Source of the DNA: Lottia gigantea
Lineage: Eukaryota > Mollusca > Gastropoda > Lottiidae
Assembly (NCBI RefSeq): GCF_000327385.1
Contig: NW_008710049.1
Location: 1,292,525 to 1,356,524 of the forward strand
DNA length: 64,000 nucleotides
Direction of reading: 5' to 3'
The notes under the pieces are model-generated. The model did no database searches. It saw only the letters and a list, made by a program, of their open reading frames with translations, and was not told where the DNA came from. Positions 12,191-26,252 of the stretch are shown piece by piece; positions within the stretch are counted from its first letter, which is position 1; each line of letters begins with the position of its first letter. Position numbers and translations under genes: made by a program.

Positions 12191-15100
12191 TTTGGAAAAT
12201 CTTTTCAGAAAATGTAGATATATAGCACGATTTTGGCTCACTTGTTCACTCAGAGTGTTTTGCAATTTTGAACAGCGATAAAAATATCTCCTGATGGCTT
12301 ATATGCATTCTATTGGCTGCTGGGAAAATCCTGACGAAGCTGCTGTCTCAAACTGAGCACACAGGCTGAGTCAATCATCCTGTGCGCCAAAACGTTAGAT
12401 TGGTAGAGCTGTTGACTCACTTGTGCGCTGGCTGAAACAAATTACCCTTAAGATACCAATGGACACCTACTCTAGTATCATCATTATTAGGAATATTGCC
12501 TGACAATATCTATAAATATCTTGTTAGGGATCACTGCCCACATATACTTGACAATTATTTCTATAATGAGATCAGGTAGAGAAAACTTGTCATATATAGA
12601 CCTTGATCTCAATCAATCTGATGTTTGAAATAATTTTATATCCAATTAACAAGTATCATTTATTTTTAATGTAACCTTGTTATTGTAATAAGATCCATCA
12701 TATATACTTTTTTTTCTGAGCTCTTATCTACAGGGTCAAATTATGATAAACAAGGTCAATGAGCTGAGCTGGCCTTCTCAATGTGCCCACAGACATCAAG
12801 TTCAATGGAAATATTTAACAGAATAGCTTCTAAATTTCCACAAAAAGCTATATCTATTTTTGTAACAGGGTAAAAAATATTCCAAAATGTAACAATAATA
12901 CATATCAGTTTAGAACATTTGAACCTTAAAATATTCAGCTTGGATCAAATTTCTTAAAATGTTCATGGATTGAACGACTATTTCCTGAGTAAAATTAACA
13001 GATATTACCACATAGTGTACAATGAGGTAAATATTTCTAGGATAGTGGCAATATTCCACACAATTAACTTTTATTCCTACTTTAAATTTCCCACTAGATC
13101 ATATGGAAAGAAATCTTTTAAATAAACTGACACTTACTTCCATAGCCAATTAGGTTAGTAGTGAAAATTGAACTTAATGACCGAATAATTGAAGTGCCAA
13201 CCTCTTCAATTTTGCAGACTATCAAAATACATAAACGTGATTACCCTTGGTGCTGCTGGCATGAAATTCTACAAACGATTGTTTTTACAGGACACATACG
13301 TCAGAATTCCTTGGTGCAATTATCTCATTTCTCCTTTGTTAAGGTCAGATAACTTTCTATCTTTTTTAGTTTTCAAGATGTATCACGAATGAAGACTGAA
13401 AATTTTCTTTGCCAGACATTCAACATTAACATTAGTTGTTAATTTTGATCTAGATATAAAGATATATATATATATATTGTGATCACACTAACACAACCCA
13501 GTAAAAATAACCTGGTAATTGATGTTAATTTACAAGCTGTAGTCCCACCTGACCAGAAAAACACCTGTCATGCTAAATATGTATCATTTACTTCTCTACA
13601 CACCATCCAGCAATTATCATTTGATGACAGATGGTTATGACAGCATGCAGCATGTAAATATCTTAAACAATATACAGCTGATCTTATATTCCTTTAGTGG
13701 ATATTGGAAATTGTACAAATAATTGATTGGACTAAGTACATGTGTCCTTTGTCCTTTCATGTTCTTATAATACTTAGTGGGAAATCCTAGTTTTTTTTTC
13801 ACGAAATAAAAATGACATGAAAAACTGTCAATATATTTTTTTTTTTTTTTTAAAGAAAAGATCTCAAGTACACATGAACCATTACTTAATAAAAAAAAGT
13901 TTAAAGGAAACAATGAACAAAATTCAAATATTGAAGCTGTCCAGGCATGTTGCATGTTTCAAGGCTACGAAAGAAATTAAGCAGACATAAACCGTGTTTT
14001 AGGTTAAATCAGAAGTTAACTATTAGTTTCCAGTCCAGTCTAACGAAATATAGTTGGCTTTGCGTAAAGTAAAAGCCAGCTTTAAGGTAGCTTTCATTTT
14101 GCCCTCAAAATATTGCTGAACGCAAATAGGTTTTTGGTTCCCCCTGAAGTGAAACACACAAAAGCTAGCTTTAAACCTGCTTTTTGCCTAAGTGGAAACA
14201 GTTTAAGATCAAAGAAAATGTCAAAAATCTTAAATATACTGCCATATTCTGATCTACCGAATAGTATACCAATTGTATACTGTTACTGAATCATATAAGG
14301 GAACACTGAATTGTACACCAGAACACTGAATCCTTCATAATGAATGCAATCAACTATCTCTTTAAACCAGGATTAAATAAGACCATCTATCAAACTGAGA
14401 ATTACAGAAATCATATTACAGTGTGCTGATATATAACGTGTATAATTTATATCAATAATCGTAACTTTTATACAGTACAATTTCAAAAAGTACTCGATTA
14501 TCTTTCTTTGAAAAACAAACTATCGGAAAAAATTAGTAAAGAAAATTTGCTTCACGATATTTATAATTTTTATCAAAGCCTCTTGAAAATTGCAGGAACC
14601 ATTACCAATCAACTAGATACTGTCAAGCATATCTTAAACTCATTTCTACAAAATCAACATTCTCTAATCTTATCTAGTCAAAATAAACACACATACATGA
14701 AATTGCATTAACAGGTATCCGAGAGGAATCAATATCTATTATCCTTGTTCTAGAGACTGAAAATCACATTAATCAGGAACAATGGCATCAAAACAAACAT
14801 TTTTAACTGTGTGAATCAAGAGAAATAGCTATAAAAGTTTTCACTCAACCAAACTAGACAACAATGCAATAGACAAGTCTTAGCACCTTTAAATCAAATT
14901 TAAACAAGAACCACATAGTAGCCTACCTATTTCAGTCCTGTCATCAACTTTACAACATTTGATCATGATTACAATCAAATCAGGATACTTCAAGTTCACA
15001 GCACCACTGTCAAGATATTTGTCTTTTGTTCATGTAGCCTGTCAATTATTTTAAATTTCTCTGTTATTGTCATTTATAGAAGTTGGTCAGATAAAAAAAA

Positions 15101-18100
15101 AAAAAAAAAACCTGAAGACTCAAAACCAAAATGATCTTATCAACTTTACCCTTGTTGACTTTCATTTTTGTCTAAAAAAAAGTCAAGATTTGTGTGATAA
15201 ACAAAGTGTCACCCATTTTCAGTAACTGTTTTTGCTACCAATTTCAGCTGATAAAGTGAATCTTAAAAAGTGAAAGTTAAATAAGGTCAAAGTTACTTTT
15301 TCTAGAATTAAATTTATGAAGTGCTGAAATAAGCAAATAACAAAAACTGAAATTAGACTATTTTGATACAATTAGATATATAGATAACCTTGGATTACTT
15401 GACAATTAACATCTTTATTTGTTATATCTGAATCAATTTATTCAAGCAATTATATTTCAGCCAGCTTGTTTTTCAATCGATAGAGATCAGATGATAAATA
15501 GTCATCCCACTATTTCTAATCCAATTCTTTTCTTCTATTTGTTGCTTTCTTTTACATAACATTCAATTCTTAAAACAATTGTCCTTGACCTTCAAATATT
15601 TTCTAGAAGTTTGAAAATAGGATGATGAATTAAGACATTTATTTTTACATCAACCAATCGCCCACTTCCTATGTACACAGTGCTTGTTAAAAATATTCAT
15701 CGGTAAAGATTACTATTCCTCATTTCAACCATCAAAAACAATTTATTAACGAAAACAAAATGAAGCCGCTCACAATTCCAAGAAATACAGCAAAACTTTC
15801 AGAAAAGAGTAAACCAATCAAAACTGTCTAAAATATTACAATATAGTCATAGTATCAGTAACAATCAAGTCAAAATAAGAAACTGGCAAAGCCATCAAAT
15901 TAATATTCAAAAATCAGTAAACCTACTTAAATTAACTGCATCTTGCATTCCATCTCAAACATTTAGCATTATATTTAACTACAAATACATTCTCATAAAT
16001 TCACTGAAAATGATTTTACCTTTTGAGCCGAATTATAATATCCATTTTAACATTTTCCATTTAAGTATTTCAATTTTTTTTATCACAAATTTTAAAAATA
16101 ATATGGTCAAACAGTCTACACATTGCGGTGTACTACTGCCTAACTGATCAGAAACTAAAAAAACAGATCTATTATAGGGGTTCAAATTAATTTGGCCGTG
16201 ATTTGCACCTGAAAGAATCAAAGTTTGACAGGTGTATAATCATTAGATAATCTGTAGATGCAGGTATGACATGGCTAAGGTAACATAGAGTTTACAAGTT
16301 AAAATACAAGATATACCATGGTATACCCAGCCTAGGGCCTGTCAATCAACCTCTACAAATTAAATGTCTATCTTAGTTCTTGACTTGAACCCATGACCTT
16401 AATATTGTCACTCACGTTCCTTAAAACTCCACTGACTTTTAAGATCTTAAATTATTTCTTCACTCTTAAGACTTAACCTAATGACACAATGTACACCATA
16501 ACTCTACTAATTACTATTTTTAACTTCGTTTTGGACATTAACTCCATATTATCTTGTTTTTTTCTTTTGCTTTGTGCCAGTCAATCCAATTATCAGGTTT
16601 AATTCTGTATCTCAAGAGATAATGGAAAGACAATCCAGAAAGCATGTTTTGCTTGAATGAATGACCTTATGAAGAATTTTTAAAAGAACAGTTTAGTAGG
16701 AGTGATAATTGCTCAATAAGTTCATGGAGTAAGGAATCTCTAACATATTTTGAAAAGCAAGGTTAATTTTTCTATTTCTCAGTTACAGCAGGGACAGATA
16801 AAGGAGTGCTAGCTTCAGGGGTTTACATAAATCAGAATAACATGCACTCAGAAACAGTACATCTATTCTTCTATAGTTTACCACAGTAGGCAAAAACATG
16901 ACAGCATGTCAAAAAAAATCTATAAAAAACACTAACTTTACCCAGAAATTTACAAAAGAAAAGATGCATTGTAAAAACATGATTTAAACAATGTTTTTTT
17001 TACCTTCTAAAAAGAACTAGGTAAAACCTGATGACCTCTAGTTTCACAGAGTACTTCTCTTAACCTCTCTTCTAAACTCTAGCTTTCATCTTCTGCACCC
17101 AAATTTGTTCACACCAGAGGCAAAAAGGGAAGTAAGACATAGGCTAGGATTTTACAACTAAATAGTTTGCAAACACGTCTTTAACTTGTAATTAGTCAAA
17201 CTTCATGGACATGAAACCAAACCATTCTTTCCAAGCCTACAGGACAATAAACAACTAGACTTCTCCTGTCTGGTCCATTCATTATTAAATTAAATCAAAC
17301 CGAAAAAGTGATAAGTATTCAAGTATAATTATTATTTAACTAAAAAGTGATATGTAAGTATCAAAATATGTTTTCAACATGTCATTTTAAGATATTAATG
17401 ATTTCAACCCATAAAAACATTTATGTTAAAAGATTTATATCATTTCACCAAACAACTATCGTTTTCTTGAATTTCAACATTTCAAACTAGCTTTTTACTT
17501 TTACTGTATATTTGAATAATGCAGGCTGCAGTCTGATATTTATAGAATAGTCATACCTGGGTGGCATGTCATTTTACACAATGGTTGCTTTCAGATTTAT
17601 ATCATTTTCATATGTCATTTTTGAGCACATTTATATCGACAAATAGAATTGTTCTTCTAAAAAACATAGATGCAGAAGATATATTGATATACTATTTTTA
17701 AAGTCAACGTTTTACATGCCATGCAAACAGTTTCAGATAACATTCATTATTCTGTTCAATTAGAAACAGTGACTATCTTCTTCATAAGTCAGTCAGGTGG
17801 AAGCCCATGGTAATTTACTTGCAATACACTTTAAATATGAATTCACAAATTACAGAAAACAATCTTTAAAATGCCACAAATAACCTGCACAATTTGTAAG
17901 GAATTAAAATAAACTCTGAAAAATACAGCTTCACCTTCACTACTAAAAATACAGATCTATATATTCTATTACATTTTATGTTTTGGCACAGAAACCCAGA
18001 AACTACTAATAAAGACAACACTCCTCTTAATATAAATTCTGCATAAGTTTCCACAATGTCTAAAGTCCATGTTTAGTAAGCCATGAAAAAAGATATTGAA

Positions 18101-21100
18101 AGGACATGTTTAAAAATCTACGATAGCTAACATGTACTGTCTCTATGGTAGAAACTATACAGCTGATGTCTGATTTTTTAATTAACTAAGTCTTATGGTA
18201 CAATGGCAACATACCATAGCATGCCAAATACCCACCTGCCAAAAGTTTACAGAAAAAACTAGATGGATATCCGCAAGAGTTCATATTCATACTAAAGGAG
18301 AATAATATTTTGAAATTTGTGTACAATGTACAAATCCTGCAATACTTACACAAATGGAATACATTGTGTCCATAAACATCTTACCAAATTCAAATCCAGT
18401 GCAATAAAAACTGCAAGATAAATGTTCTACAGTGCATGAAAAACATATACAAGTTAGCAGAAAAAGAGTAGAAGACTAATGAGATTTCTAGAATGATATA
18501 TAGAGAGGAATACCTCACTCTTGCCTTTAAATCCATAACAGTTGGCTTTCAACAAGTTATTGATTATGCAGCTCGCTGTTCCACGTCTCAAGATAATTCC
18601 TCAGTATATCCCTACTCCATTTTCTTAACCCTGCTCATAAACATATGATAAAACATCTCCTATACTAAAAACTTAACTACTGACATCTTTTCTTGTCAAA
18701 ATGACATCAGGGCTTATGATAATTAGGTCACATGACATACGTGTAATGTCTTAACATAAATAATTCACTTGATCTAATTCCTAATTCATAAGGTTAAACG
18801 ATGGGGAGTTGGCAGAGATTCTGATTAAGGGTTAAGGTAAGGACAACAAGATAGCAACAATTATGAGAATGGACAATGGAAAAGCAAAGATGAATAAGGA
18901 ATAATAAATATACCAAATAAACAATGAGTTATGTTGATTCTCTAATAGAGATACCAAGTTGAGATTCCCAATCACAGAGTAGCATCAGGTGTTCTGGAAG
19001 GTTGAGCATGCCTTGACATAAGAAAGTAACCAAAAAAATCTTGGAAATTAAATACCAGCAAGCAAGCTTTTAGACATAAAATAATATTTGTGATGCATCA
19101 CACTTTTATAGTGCCACTAAAAAGAAGTAATTATGATAATATAATATAGTGGTTCACTTTGTATGTGGTTAGTGAAATAAAAAAAACCAATAACCATAGT
19201 CTTGAGTCTAACACTTTAAATATGAGAAATCACAGGTGTTAATTCAAGAAATTTAATATGCAGAAAGTGTTATAATTCAAACTTGATCATTTTTTTTAAA
19301 GTTTATGACTACAAATACCAAGTTTCATTGAAATCCATTAAAAACTGAAAATATAAGGGTAAAATGCTAGGCAACTTGATTGCTATTTGAGTTGAATAAA
19401 ATGATTGTCATGTCAAGTTTTTCTGGAACATCAAAACTCACAGATATCTAAAAGATAATATAAATGATGTAAATAGGAGCTACAAGTGTTTTCATACACA
19501 TACAAAGACTATAAATTATTGACAAATTCTCCTTAAAATATAACTGTTATTGGGGCTATTGATGTCATAATGGATAAAAAAAAAATATAACTTCTCCTAT
19601 GGGCAATCAGATAACATATTTTCTATGTTTGGGTCACTACCAGATTTATACTTTATTAATGGAAAGTTATAAGAAGCTTAATATCAGTCCATGATGGTAC
19701 ATTAGTAGACCGAATGAATAACTCAGATTATTAGTAAGAAGGTACTTGTCATAAGCTTATTATAGTAAGGTTATTATAGTTTGTTAAAACCATCACAATC
19801 TTATTACCTGGCATATTACCTTACATGATAATCAATAGACCTTGTGAAGGTCGACCATGAAGGACAAAATAAAGTAACTATATCATGCAATAAACTACAA
19901 CATACAAGTAAACAACAACATGCCACTCAATGAGCTAAACTTCCTTCCAGACATAGAATATTCAAAGCTATCTTGGCTCCTTTTTACAAAACAATGATCC
20001 ACTATCCCTTGAGTATAGATTTACTGTTTTATTTTTGTCTATGGTCTTGTTTGTTGGAATGATGGATTTTTGAATTTAAGATTAAATGTCGGTTTCCTCC
20101 TTGTATATTTTAAAGTGTCTTGAAATAAATACTTTTGCCATATTTCACTTGTATTAATAGAAGATTCTACAGCAAAAATAGTCATATTTTTATACAAAAT
20201 GCTGTTTACTTCCTGGTGATGTCAATAAAGACAAATTATGATGAAAAATTTATTAAAATAGCAGTGAAACTTTTAACCTCATAACTCGAGCCCAACCCTG
20301 ATCATCTGTACATCACACCTGGGGCACTGGGTAGGACCAAAGTCGTCAGGAACTCTATGATTTTTCATACCTACTTCTTTTCTCTTTCAGACTGTCACAG
20401 AATCTTTCATGTAACATGATATAAAGTTATTGATGAAAACTAATCAGTTCTAAAAACATGAAACAACTAGAAATAATGACATGAATTATGGCTAGAAAAT
20501 TAAGCTGATTATGTCAAGAAGTAGGAAAGGTATATCAATCATGTGAGTCATGGAAGGATTCAGAAGTTGACACTATTCACCAGTCATGCACTTTAATGCA
20601 TGCACAATACATGTTACATGAGACCTTCAGAGGAAATAGGGTTCAAATGAAAGGGCTGCTTGGTAAGAGTGGTTGTAACAACATACAATTGAAGTTACAA
20701 AAGCACAGGCTGAGGTGTGAAGCTCACTCTAGAGCCCTGATAACATTTGGGTTTGTCATCTTCATAACAATATGATATAATCTGTTTATTATACTGTTAT
20801 TTTTACTGTCAAAAATGACAGAAGCGAGTGGTTAATACCCAAGTTCTATTTTCATAATTATGACTGACGGAGACAGTGTCCAGACAAAAGAAATTATGAC
20901 CACTGAATTTGACTAGTTTAGTATATACTGGAGTAATAAACATTATACTATTAGTATATGGGATAAGAGGGACATTGCTGAGACAAGTTTTATTGTGGGT
21001 GATATATTTTTTACTGTAGCAAGCTGTGTGAAAGTAAGGGCTTTAAAAGATGTGGTTTCTAGAAAATATATACATATGAATGATACATATCTGACCAACT

Positions 21101-22255
21101 TCCAGATGACAATCTATCAAAACCATCTGTAGATAGGTATTTGGTGTGACAGCCGACAAGACTGACTCTAGAAAACGGCATTCTAGGACTAAGAGGGAAA
21201 TAAATTTCTCAACAACAGATCATCTGAGAACTGACTGAATACTGATCTGATACAGTAGCCTTTGGGAATTGAAATAGATTACAGAACTATAATAACAACA
21301 TTACAAACGCCCTCGTAGTGACCATTGACATCGACTGACTCAATTCAATTTCTTGGTTACTTTGTAACTAACCTTAAGCACCATGAAGTTAATATAATAT
21401 CTAAGAAGAATAAAATACAAATATATGCTAATCCTAATCCCAAAAGTAAAACAAACCCAAACAACAAAGAATAAAATGACTATAACACATACCATATACC
21501 AAAAAATTGCCAGAAATAATACATACCATATACCAAACAATTGCCACAGCAAACTGACAGAAGCCTAAAGACTGTATGTATATAGACCTATTTAGACATA
21601 TCATTTATATAAAAAATAAAGAAGCAAATAAACAAAAACAAATATCAAATCTATTTCATAACTATATTCTAGAACTAAAAAATTAAAAAATACATTGAGT
21701 CAAAAAAAAATTAAGTTATTTTGAGTTTAAAAGAAAATTAGAGATCAGATATATAATAATACAAGGTTCGTTTAACTGAAGATTTTATTTTCAGCACGCG
21801 ATGAGTTTTAAATGAACTCAGTGAAATTAGAAAACTATTTAGGCTGGTTTCAATGTTAAATTGGGAACATCACATGAATAAGTTATGAGCTATGTGGGTG
21901 ATGGCTCCAAGAGCAACAGTGATCATTTTTATTACTAGTTCTAGACTAGAATAACTCCTTCAGGTTTAATTTTGGGAACAATATTCAATAATAGAAATAT
22001 GATTGTCATATATTCAATAGCACTAATGGTAATGTTACTTTAACATTTATTTATATATAATGCATTTAATTAAAATTCTGTTGAACTTTTAAAAAAACAA
22101 TAGTTCCAAGCTAAGTTTGATATTGAAATAATCAATAGTCTATTCGAAGATAAAAAAAAAAAATTGATAATATGTTTATAAAGAAGAATTTTGTTATCAA
22201 AATATGATGAAATATATTATGCAAATATAGTTGTCATATCATATCAAGTATGAAA
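12191..22255. other. Non-coding AT-rich DNA with simple repeats
   Basis: Contents are homopolymer and TA tracts: a TA run at about 13461-13478, a poly-T at about 13836-13852 and a poly-A at about 15092-15110. There is also a possible degenerate repeat at 14040-14210. Short open frames here (up to 106 codons) are rich in Phe, Ile, Lys and Asn, as expected by chance at this composition. Confidence 0.55.
14060..14205. repeat. Possible degenerate repeat with an internal 88-bp-spaced duplication
   Basis: AAAAGCCAGCTTTAAGG (from about 14071) recurs as AAAAGCTAGCTTTAAACC (from about 14159). Both are followed after a short gap by a TTTTGCC block. The segment has more G and C than its surroundings. 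A miniature transposon is possible, but I could not define its ends. Confidence 0.25.
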
Positions 22256-22259
22256 AATA

Positions 22260-22605
22260 TAAAATAACAAGTGGTTGCCTAACAAGATACACCTACTTTC
22301 CTGATACAGTATATCAAGGGAGTCACCAATCTGTGTCAAATCATACCAAAAATCTAATTTGTGCACGATATTGTTGATTTAAACAAACAAAACTGTAGTC
22401 TTTATTGTGTTCACAAACATATTTTGACACGTTTTTCATAAGTCAAGGGCAATAACTCAAAATCTGTTTATCGAAACATAGCCAAATTCGAACTTGTCCA
22501 AGATCTTACTAATATAAATGTTCATACCAAATTTCATTCAAATCAGATAAAACTGTTGTCTCTATTGTGTTCACAAGCCAATTCTAATGTGGGCGTATAA
22601 AAATG
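22260..22605 (+). repeat. GGGCAATAACTC-family dispersed repeat, copy 1
   Basis: It starts near AAGTGGTTGCCTAACAAGAT, contains AAGTCAAGGGCAATAACTC around 22441-22459 and ends in GTGGGCGTATAAA near 22600. It has one full internal unit, whereas copy 2 has several. The start carries ATACACC and the end GGGCGTAT, a short imperfect inverted pair also seen in the other copies. The identity as a mollusc-type repeat comes from recollection of similar text, and the mechanism of spread is unknown. Confidence 0.75.
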
Positions 22606-23632
22606 GATACAGAAAAAAGAATTTTTTATATTTTCTATGACCACAATTCCTCTTTCTATCATATCGTTTTTGGTCATTACATTTCCTTCTGTAGTAAATA
22701 TCATCCACTCCTTGATAAGTAAAACCTTGCAAGATTAAATTTCTTAACAGCTGACTTCCGCTTAGATTGGTAATGTCAATAATGTAGGAGTGTAATGATC
22801 TAAAATATCTTTAGTGCCATGACCTGAAGGGGGCCTTGAACAGGGCTGATAAGATACAAAAACTTTGTCATAAGTGAGTATGTAGGGTTGTGGCTTTATT
22901 GAGAATCATTTTTAGGGAAGGGTGCTATAGGTATAGAGATATATGTATTAGAGTTATACTATACTAATTTTTGCAGGTTTTGAAAATAATGATGCAGTGT
23001 TAGCATACTTAAGCTTAAAATATTTAAAATAACTTTACATCTGAATTGGGAATACAACATCCCACGTTGTCAGGATTAAAGTCAGAGCTGCGTAAAAAAT
23101 AAACACAAAATACATAACTACACTAAGTTCTTAAAATGTTGTGATTTTTATATCCTTGTATAAAATGTAAATTTTGCACAAGTGAACAAAGAAAACCATG
23201 TCAAATATTTGCATTTTATAATATATAGGGTGAAAATTTGATGCAGATGAAACATGACTTAACACATGTTGGTTTTCATTGAAACATAAAATAATTATGT
23301 CAAACATATGCAATATTTCTGTCAGTTTTTGCATTATTAATAAGGAAACATTATTTAACTCCAATAAACAACATATTATAACTATTACAGATTTGTGTTG
23401 ATCAGAAAAAAAAATTTAAGTGGGAAATAATGAAAGAAATACACTCCTTACAACAATAAGATATTTAAAGAAAAATTCAAATGATATAAAAAAAATTGGC
23501 CATAGAAAAATAAAATTCATTGAAGACATTAAAAAGATTTATGAAAAGACAGACATAATTAATTCGTTTAAACGAAATAACGTCATTTATTTTGTTAAAA
23601 CGAAATGTTATTTCGGTCGATTTATTAATTAA
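22606..23632. other. Non-coding AT-rich DNA, nothing recognised
   Basis: Only chance open frames with AT-driven composition were seen. Confidence 0.55.
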
Positions 23633-24115
23633 GACGCAGTGGACACACTGGGTAAAAGTCTGCGTTGAAAACTCGCCTTAAAATTAAATTATGCATGATA
23701 AAAATATGGTGGTGTCTAGAAAGAAGCGAAGAGCGGCAGCTGCTTATATCATATAAGTTGGGCTTTGACCCCATAACATAATTAATTCCTCTTTTTTGTG
23801 CACTCCACATTGTATTCATGGGGGGGGGGGACGAGGGTCGCCATTTTAATTGTCATGTGTCGCTTCGCAAATCTGTTATTGGTTCAGTTACAGGAAACTT
23901 CGCGATAGACTTTGCCAAAGTGGGATACACTTGCTGAACGAATCAAATATTCGGGCAAATAATATCAAACATGCTTGGGGTTGGCGACTGACTACAGCCA
24001 ATGGTTGGGCAAATGTTGAAGCCCTGGACACACAAGGCGAAGTTTGCTGGGTTCAAAATGTCAAGATCATCTCTAGACAGAGCAATAGACCTTTCTTATT
24101 CAATGGATTCTAACC
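23633..24115 (+). mobile_element. Possible PIF/Harbinger-like DNA transposon remnant
   Basis: Base composition becomes less AT-rich and CpG-bearing over this stretch. A short frame from ATG 23706 reads MVVSRKKRRAAAAYII before a stop; such Arg/Lys plus poly-Ala starts are common in Harbinger transposases. GTGGACACACTGGG near 23639 and CTGGACACACAAGG near 24024 are similar and in direct orientation. Segments such as TGTCGCTTCGC resemble Harbinger subterminal sequence as I remember it. An 11-base G run at 23820-23830 interrupts it. No DDE core is visible and ends are undefined, so this may be two nested partial copies or something else. Confidence 0.35.
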
Positions 24116-24375
24116 TTTAAAGTGTAGTTATGGCCCACTGAACTTCATTATTGACACCAAAACACCGTGAAATATCAATATATAATCTATCCATGTCATT
24201 TAAATTATAGATAAAAACAGTTTATCATAGGTCAAAGGATAAGACTTATGTTCTATTGACACAAACACCAGGTGAAACACTTACAAATTACAAATCATCC
24301 AATAATCCCATTTTATATTTTATACTTTTCAACTTTATTGTGTTAATGAAATCAACTTGCATTTCATATGAACTA

Positions 24376-24981
24376 CAGTGTACTCTGTGATATCCGACAT
24401 CTGAGTATTTCGACATTCTGTGTAATCCGACATCATTTCCTGGTCAAGGTCATCGCCTTTAGACCAAATGGCAAGGGTACTCGTATCATTCATTACACCG
24501 TATAGAACAGAAATATGCACCTTTTTTAAAAATTCTAAAGCTAACAATTTGCGTCCTGCAAAGCGTGCCTGCACTGATGTGTCTCTGGATGTGAAACAGC
24601 AAATTATTGGAGATTTTGAAACAGTGCTGCGCTCTTCGCAGAAATATTTAGCTATGATATTTGGTTTACATTGAACAACAATAAGCAGCATTTTAAAACA
24701 TAAGGAAGAATTTAAAACAAAGTTTGCGGACAATATTAATTCCAATAAATAGTGTATGTACAGTAGCTCAAAATATGAACAATTAAATAATAGTAACTCA
24801 TACAACTGAATTGTCTTTTATTATTGTCTTATTAGAAAGGTACAGTCTGTAGAATATGGGTCAATGAGCTATAGATATAAACATGTGGCAAATGTTAAAT
24901 AATGTCAAAACTCTCAGTACTCTCGCTGATCCGACATTTTTTTGCGGTCCCAGTGTATGCCTGATTACGCAGAGTATACTG
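24376..24981 (+). mobile_element. Pogo/Tigger-like (Tc1/mariner superfamily) DNA transposon remnant, internally deleted
   Basis: The element begins CAGTGTACTCTG and ends CAGAGTATACTG, an inverted pair, and is flanked on both sides by TA (24374-24375 and 24982-24983), the target duplication of this superfamily. The inverted ends continue into ATCCGACAT-type sequence. Inside, the plus strand encodes a CENP-B-type helix-turn-helix N-terminus: from about 24552 it reads RPAKRACTDVSLDVKQQIIG, followed by a second helix segment and TTISSILKHKEEF after an in-frame TGA at 24672-24674. The DDE catalytic region is absent, so the copy is 606 bp, non-autonomous and broken. Retention of the DNA-binding domain with loss of the nuclease is typical of internally deleted Tigger copies. 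Confidence 0.85.
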
Positions 24982-24983
24982 TA

Positions 24984-26252
24984 TTTCAGACTATATACAG
25001 TGAAATACACCAGTGAGTTTCATGCCCTCTTTATCTGCATATCACTAAATAAAAGCAATTAAAATGGAAATAGAGCTAAATACATGTATATGCAACACAT
25101 TTTTGTCCTTTAATGAGACAATGAATGTTATTTTTTCACAAGAGGATGCATATAATATTCTATCTGCATCATTGAAATAATTATCTATCTGGTCTGTGAA
25201 TCAGGATAATGTTTTAAAGAAGACTTCTATCATGTTTACTGTCAAATGAATAATGCATAACAAAAAATTGGAGGATGTCAAAATATTGATGACCTGTTAA
25301 CTATCATAAGATGTCGATCATATTCAATTCATTAACATCTCTATCTACAGATTAAATTGATTAGATTAATCCAGCCTTGGGGTGTGGTTTACCTCTAGTT
25401 CACCTGTTTACCTCTCTATAATCCTACCTACCTTACTCAGTCTTATAACATTGATAATATTAATCTCTTTACTATGACAAACCTGAACTTTTTTTAACAC
25501 ATCATTGTTAATAAAGGCTGATACTAAAATACATAATCATTATTACAAGAAGTTCAATTTCAGGGCATATGAGTTAGTTAAGATACAAAACTATCATTAT
25601 ATCAAGTTCATATTTGGGCTTGTCAGTTCAAATTGGTGCTCAACATTAAATGCTCACTTTACACCTCCACATTCAGAGTTTCATAATTCTACATAAAGTT
25701 TTTAATATTCAGTTTTAAGAAAACCTTATATCAGAATATATAACTCTTATAGTTCAACTAGGGGTAAACATGCTGACACCAACAAAAAGCTACATAATTG
25801 TTTAACACTTAATTTTGAACTTTTTAGCTGTAAATACTTAAAGAGGGTTATATTATATAAAACTACTATTACTCTAAGAGGTACATCATTTGAATAATCA
25901 ATTTATTTATTGATTTGTTATTTGGGGCAAACTCACTTACAATAATAAAAATACTATTTGTCATTAGAAACTCCTTTTGAAAAAAATGTGCTGTTTATCC
26001 CTTTAACAAATATGCACTCAAAAACTTCCCAGAAACTAGGAAGCCCTAAAAATCTCTGTGAACTTTAAATCACAAGAAAAAAAAATGTCTCTGAAGTTTT
26101 ATCCTGGCTTCTTTTCTATGCAGACATCTAAAAACTCATCTATCAGAAATAATCCTCAATTTCATTATTTTTTTTATTTCATCTAAAGATCACCATCAAA
26201 ACCGTCAAAAACTTACAGAGAACACAAATGTAAATATTTCAAATAAAGCATC
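24984..26252. other. Non-coding AT-rich DNA, nothing recognised
   Basis: No exon-like frame or repeat end was recognised between the Tigger-like element and the 39-bp tandem array. Confidence 0.55.

Noticed and set aside
12200-12440. GATTGGTAGAGCTGTTGACT looking like a tRNA-derived A box
   Set aside because: No matching B box (GGTTCGANNCC) or cloverleaf could be found nearby, so neither a tRNA nor a SINE head is supported.
13635-13955. 106-codon minus-strand open frame
   Set aside because: It crosses a poly-T tract giving a Lys run and has Phe/Tyr/Leu-rich composition expected by chance; no splice partners were seen.
24335-24805. 156-codon minus-strand open frame
   Set aside because: It is antisense to the Tigger-like DNA-binding domain and spans the element's left end, so it is a by-product of the transposon.
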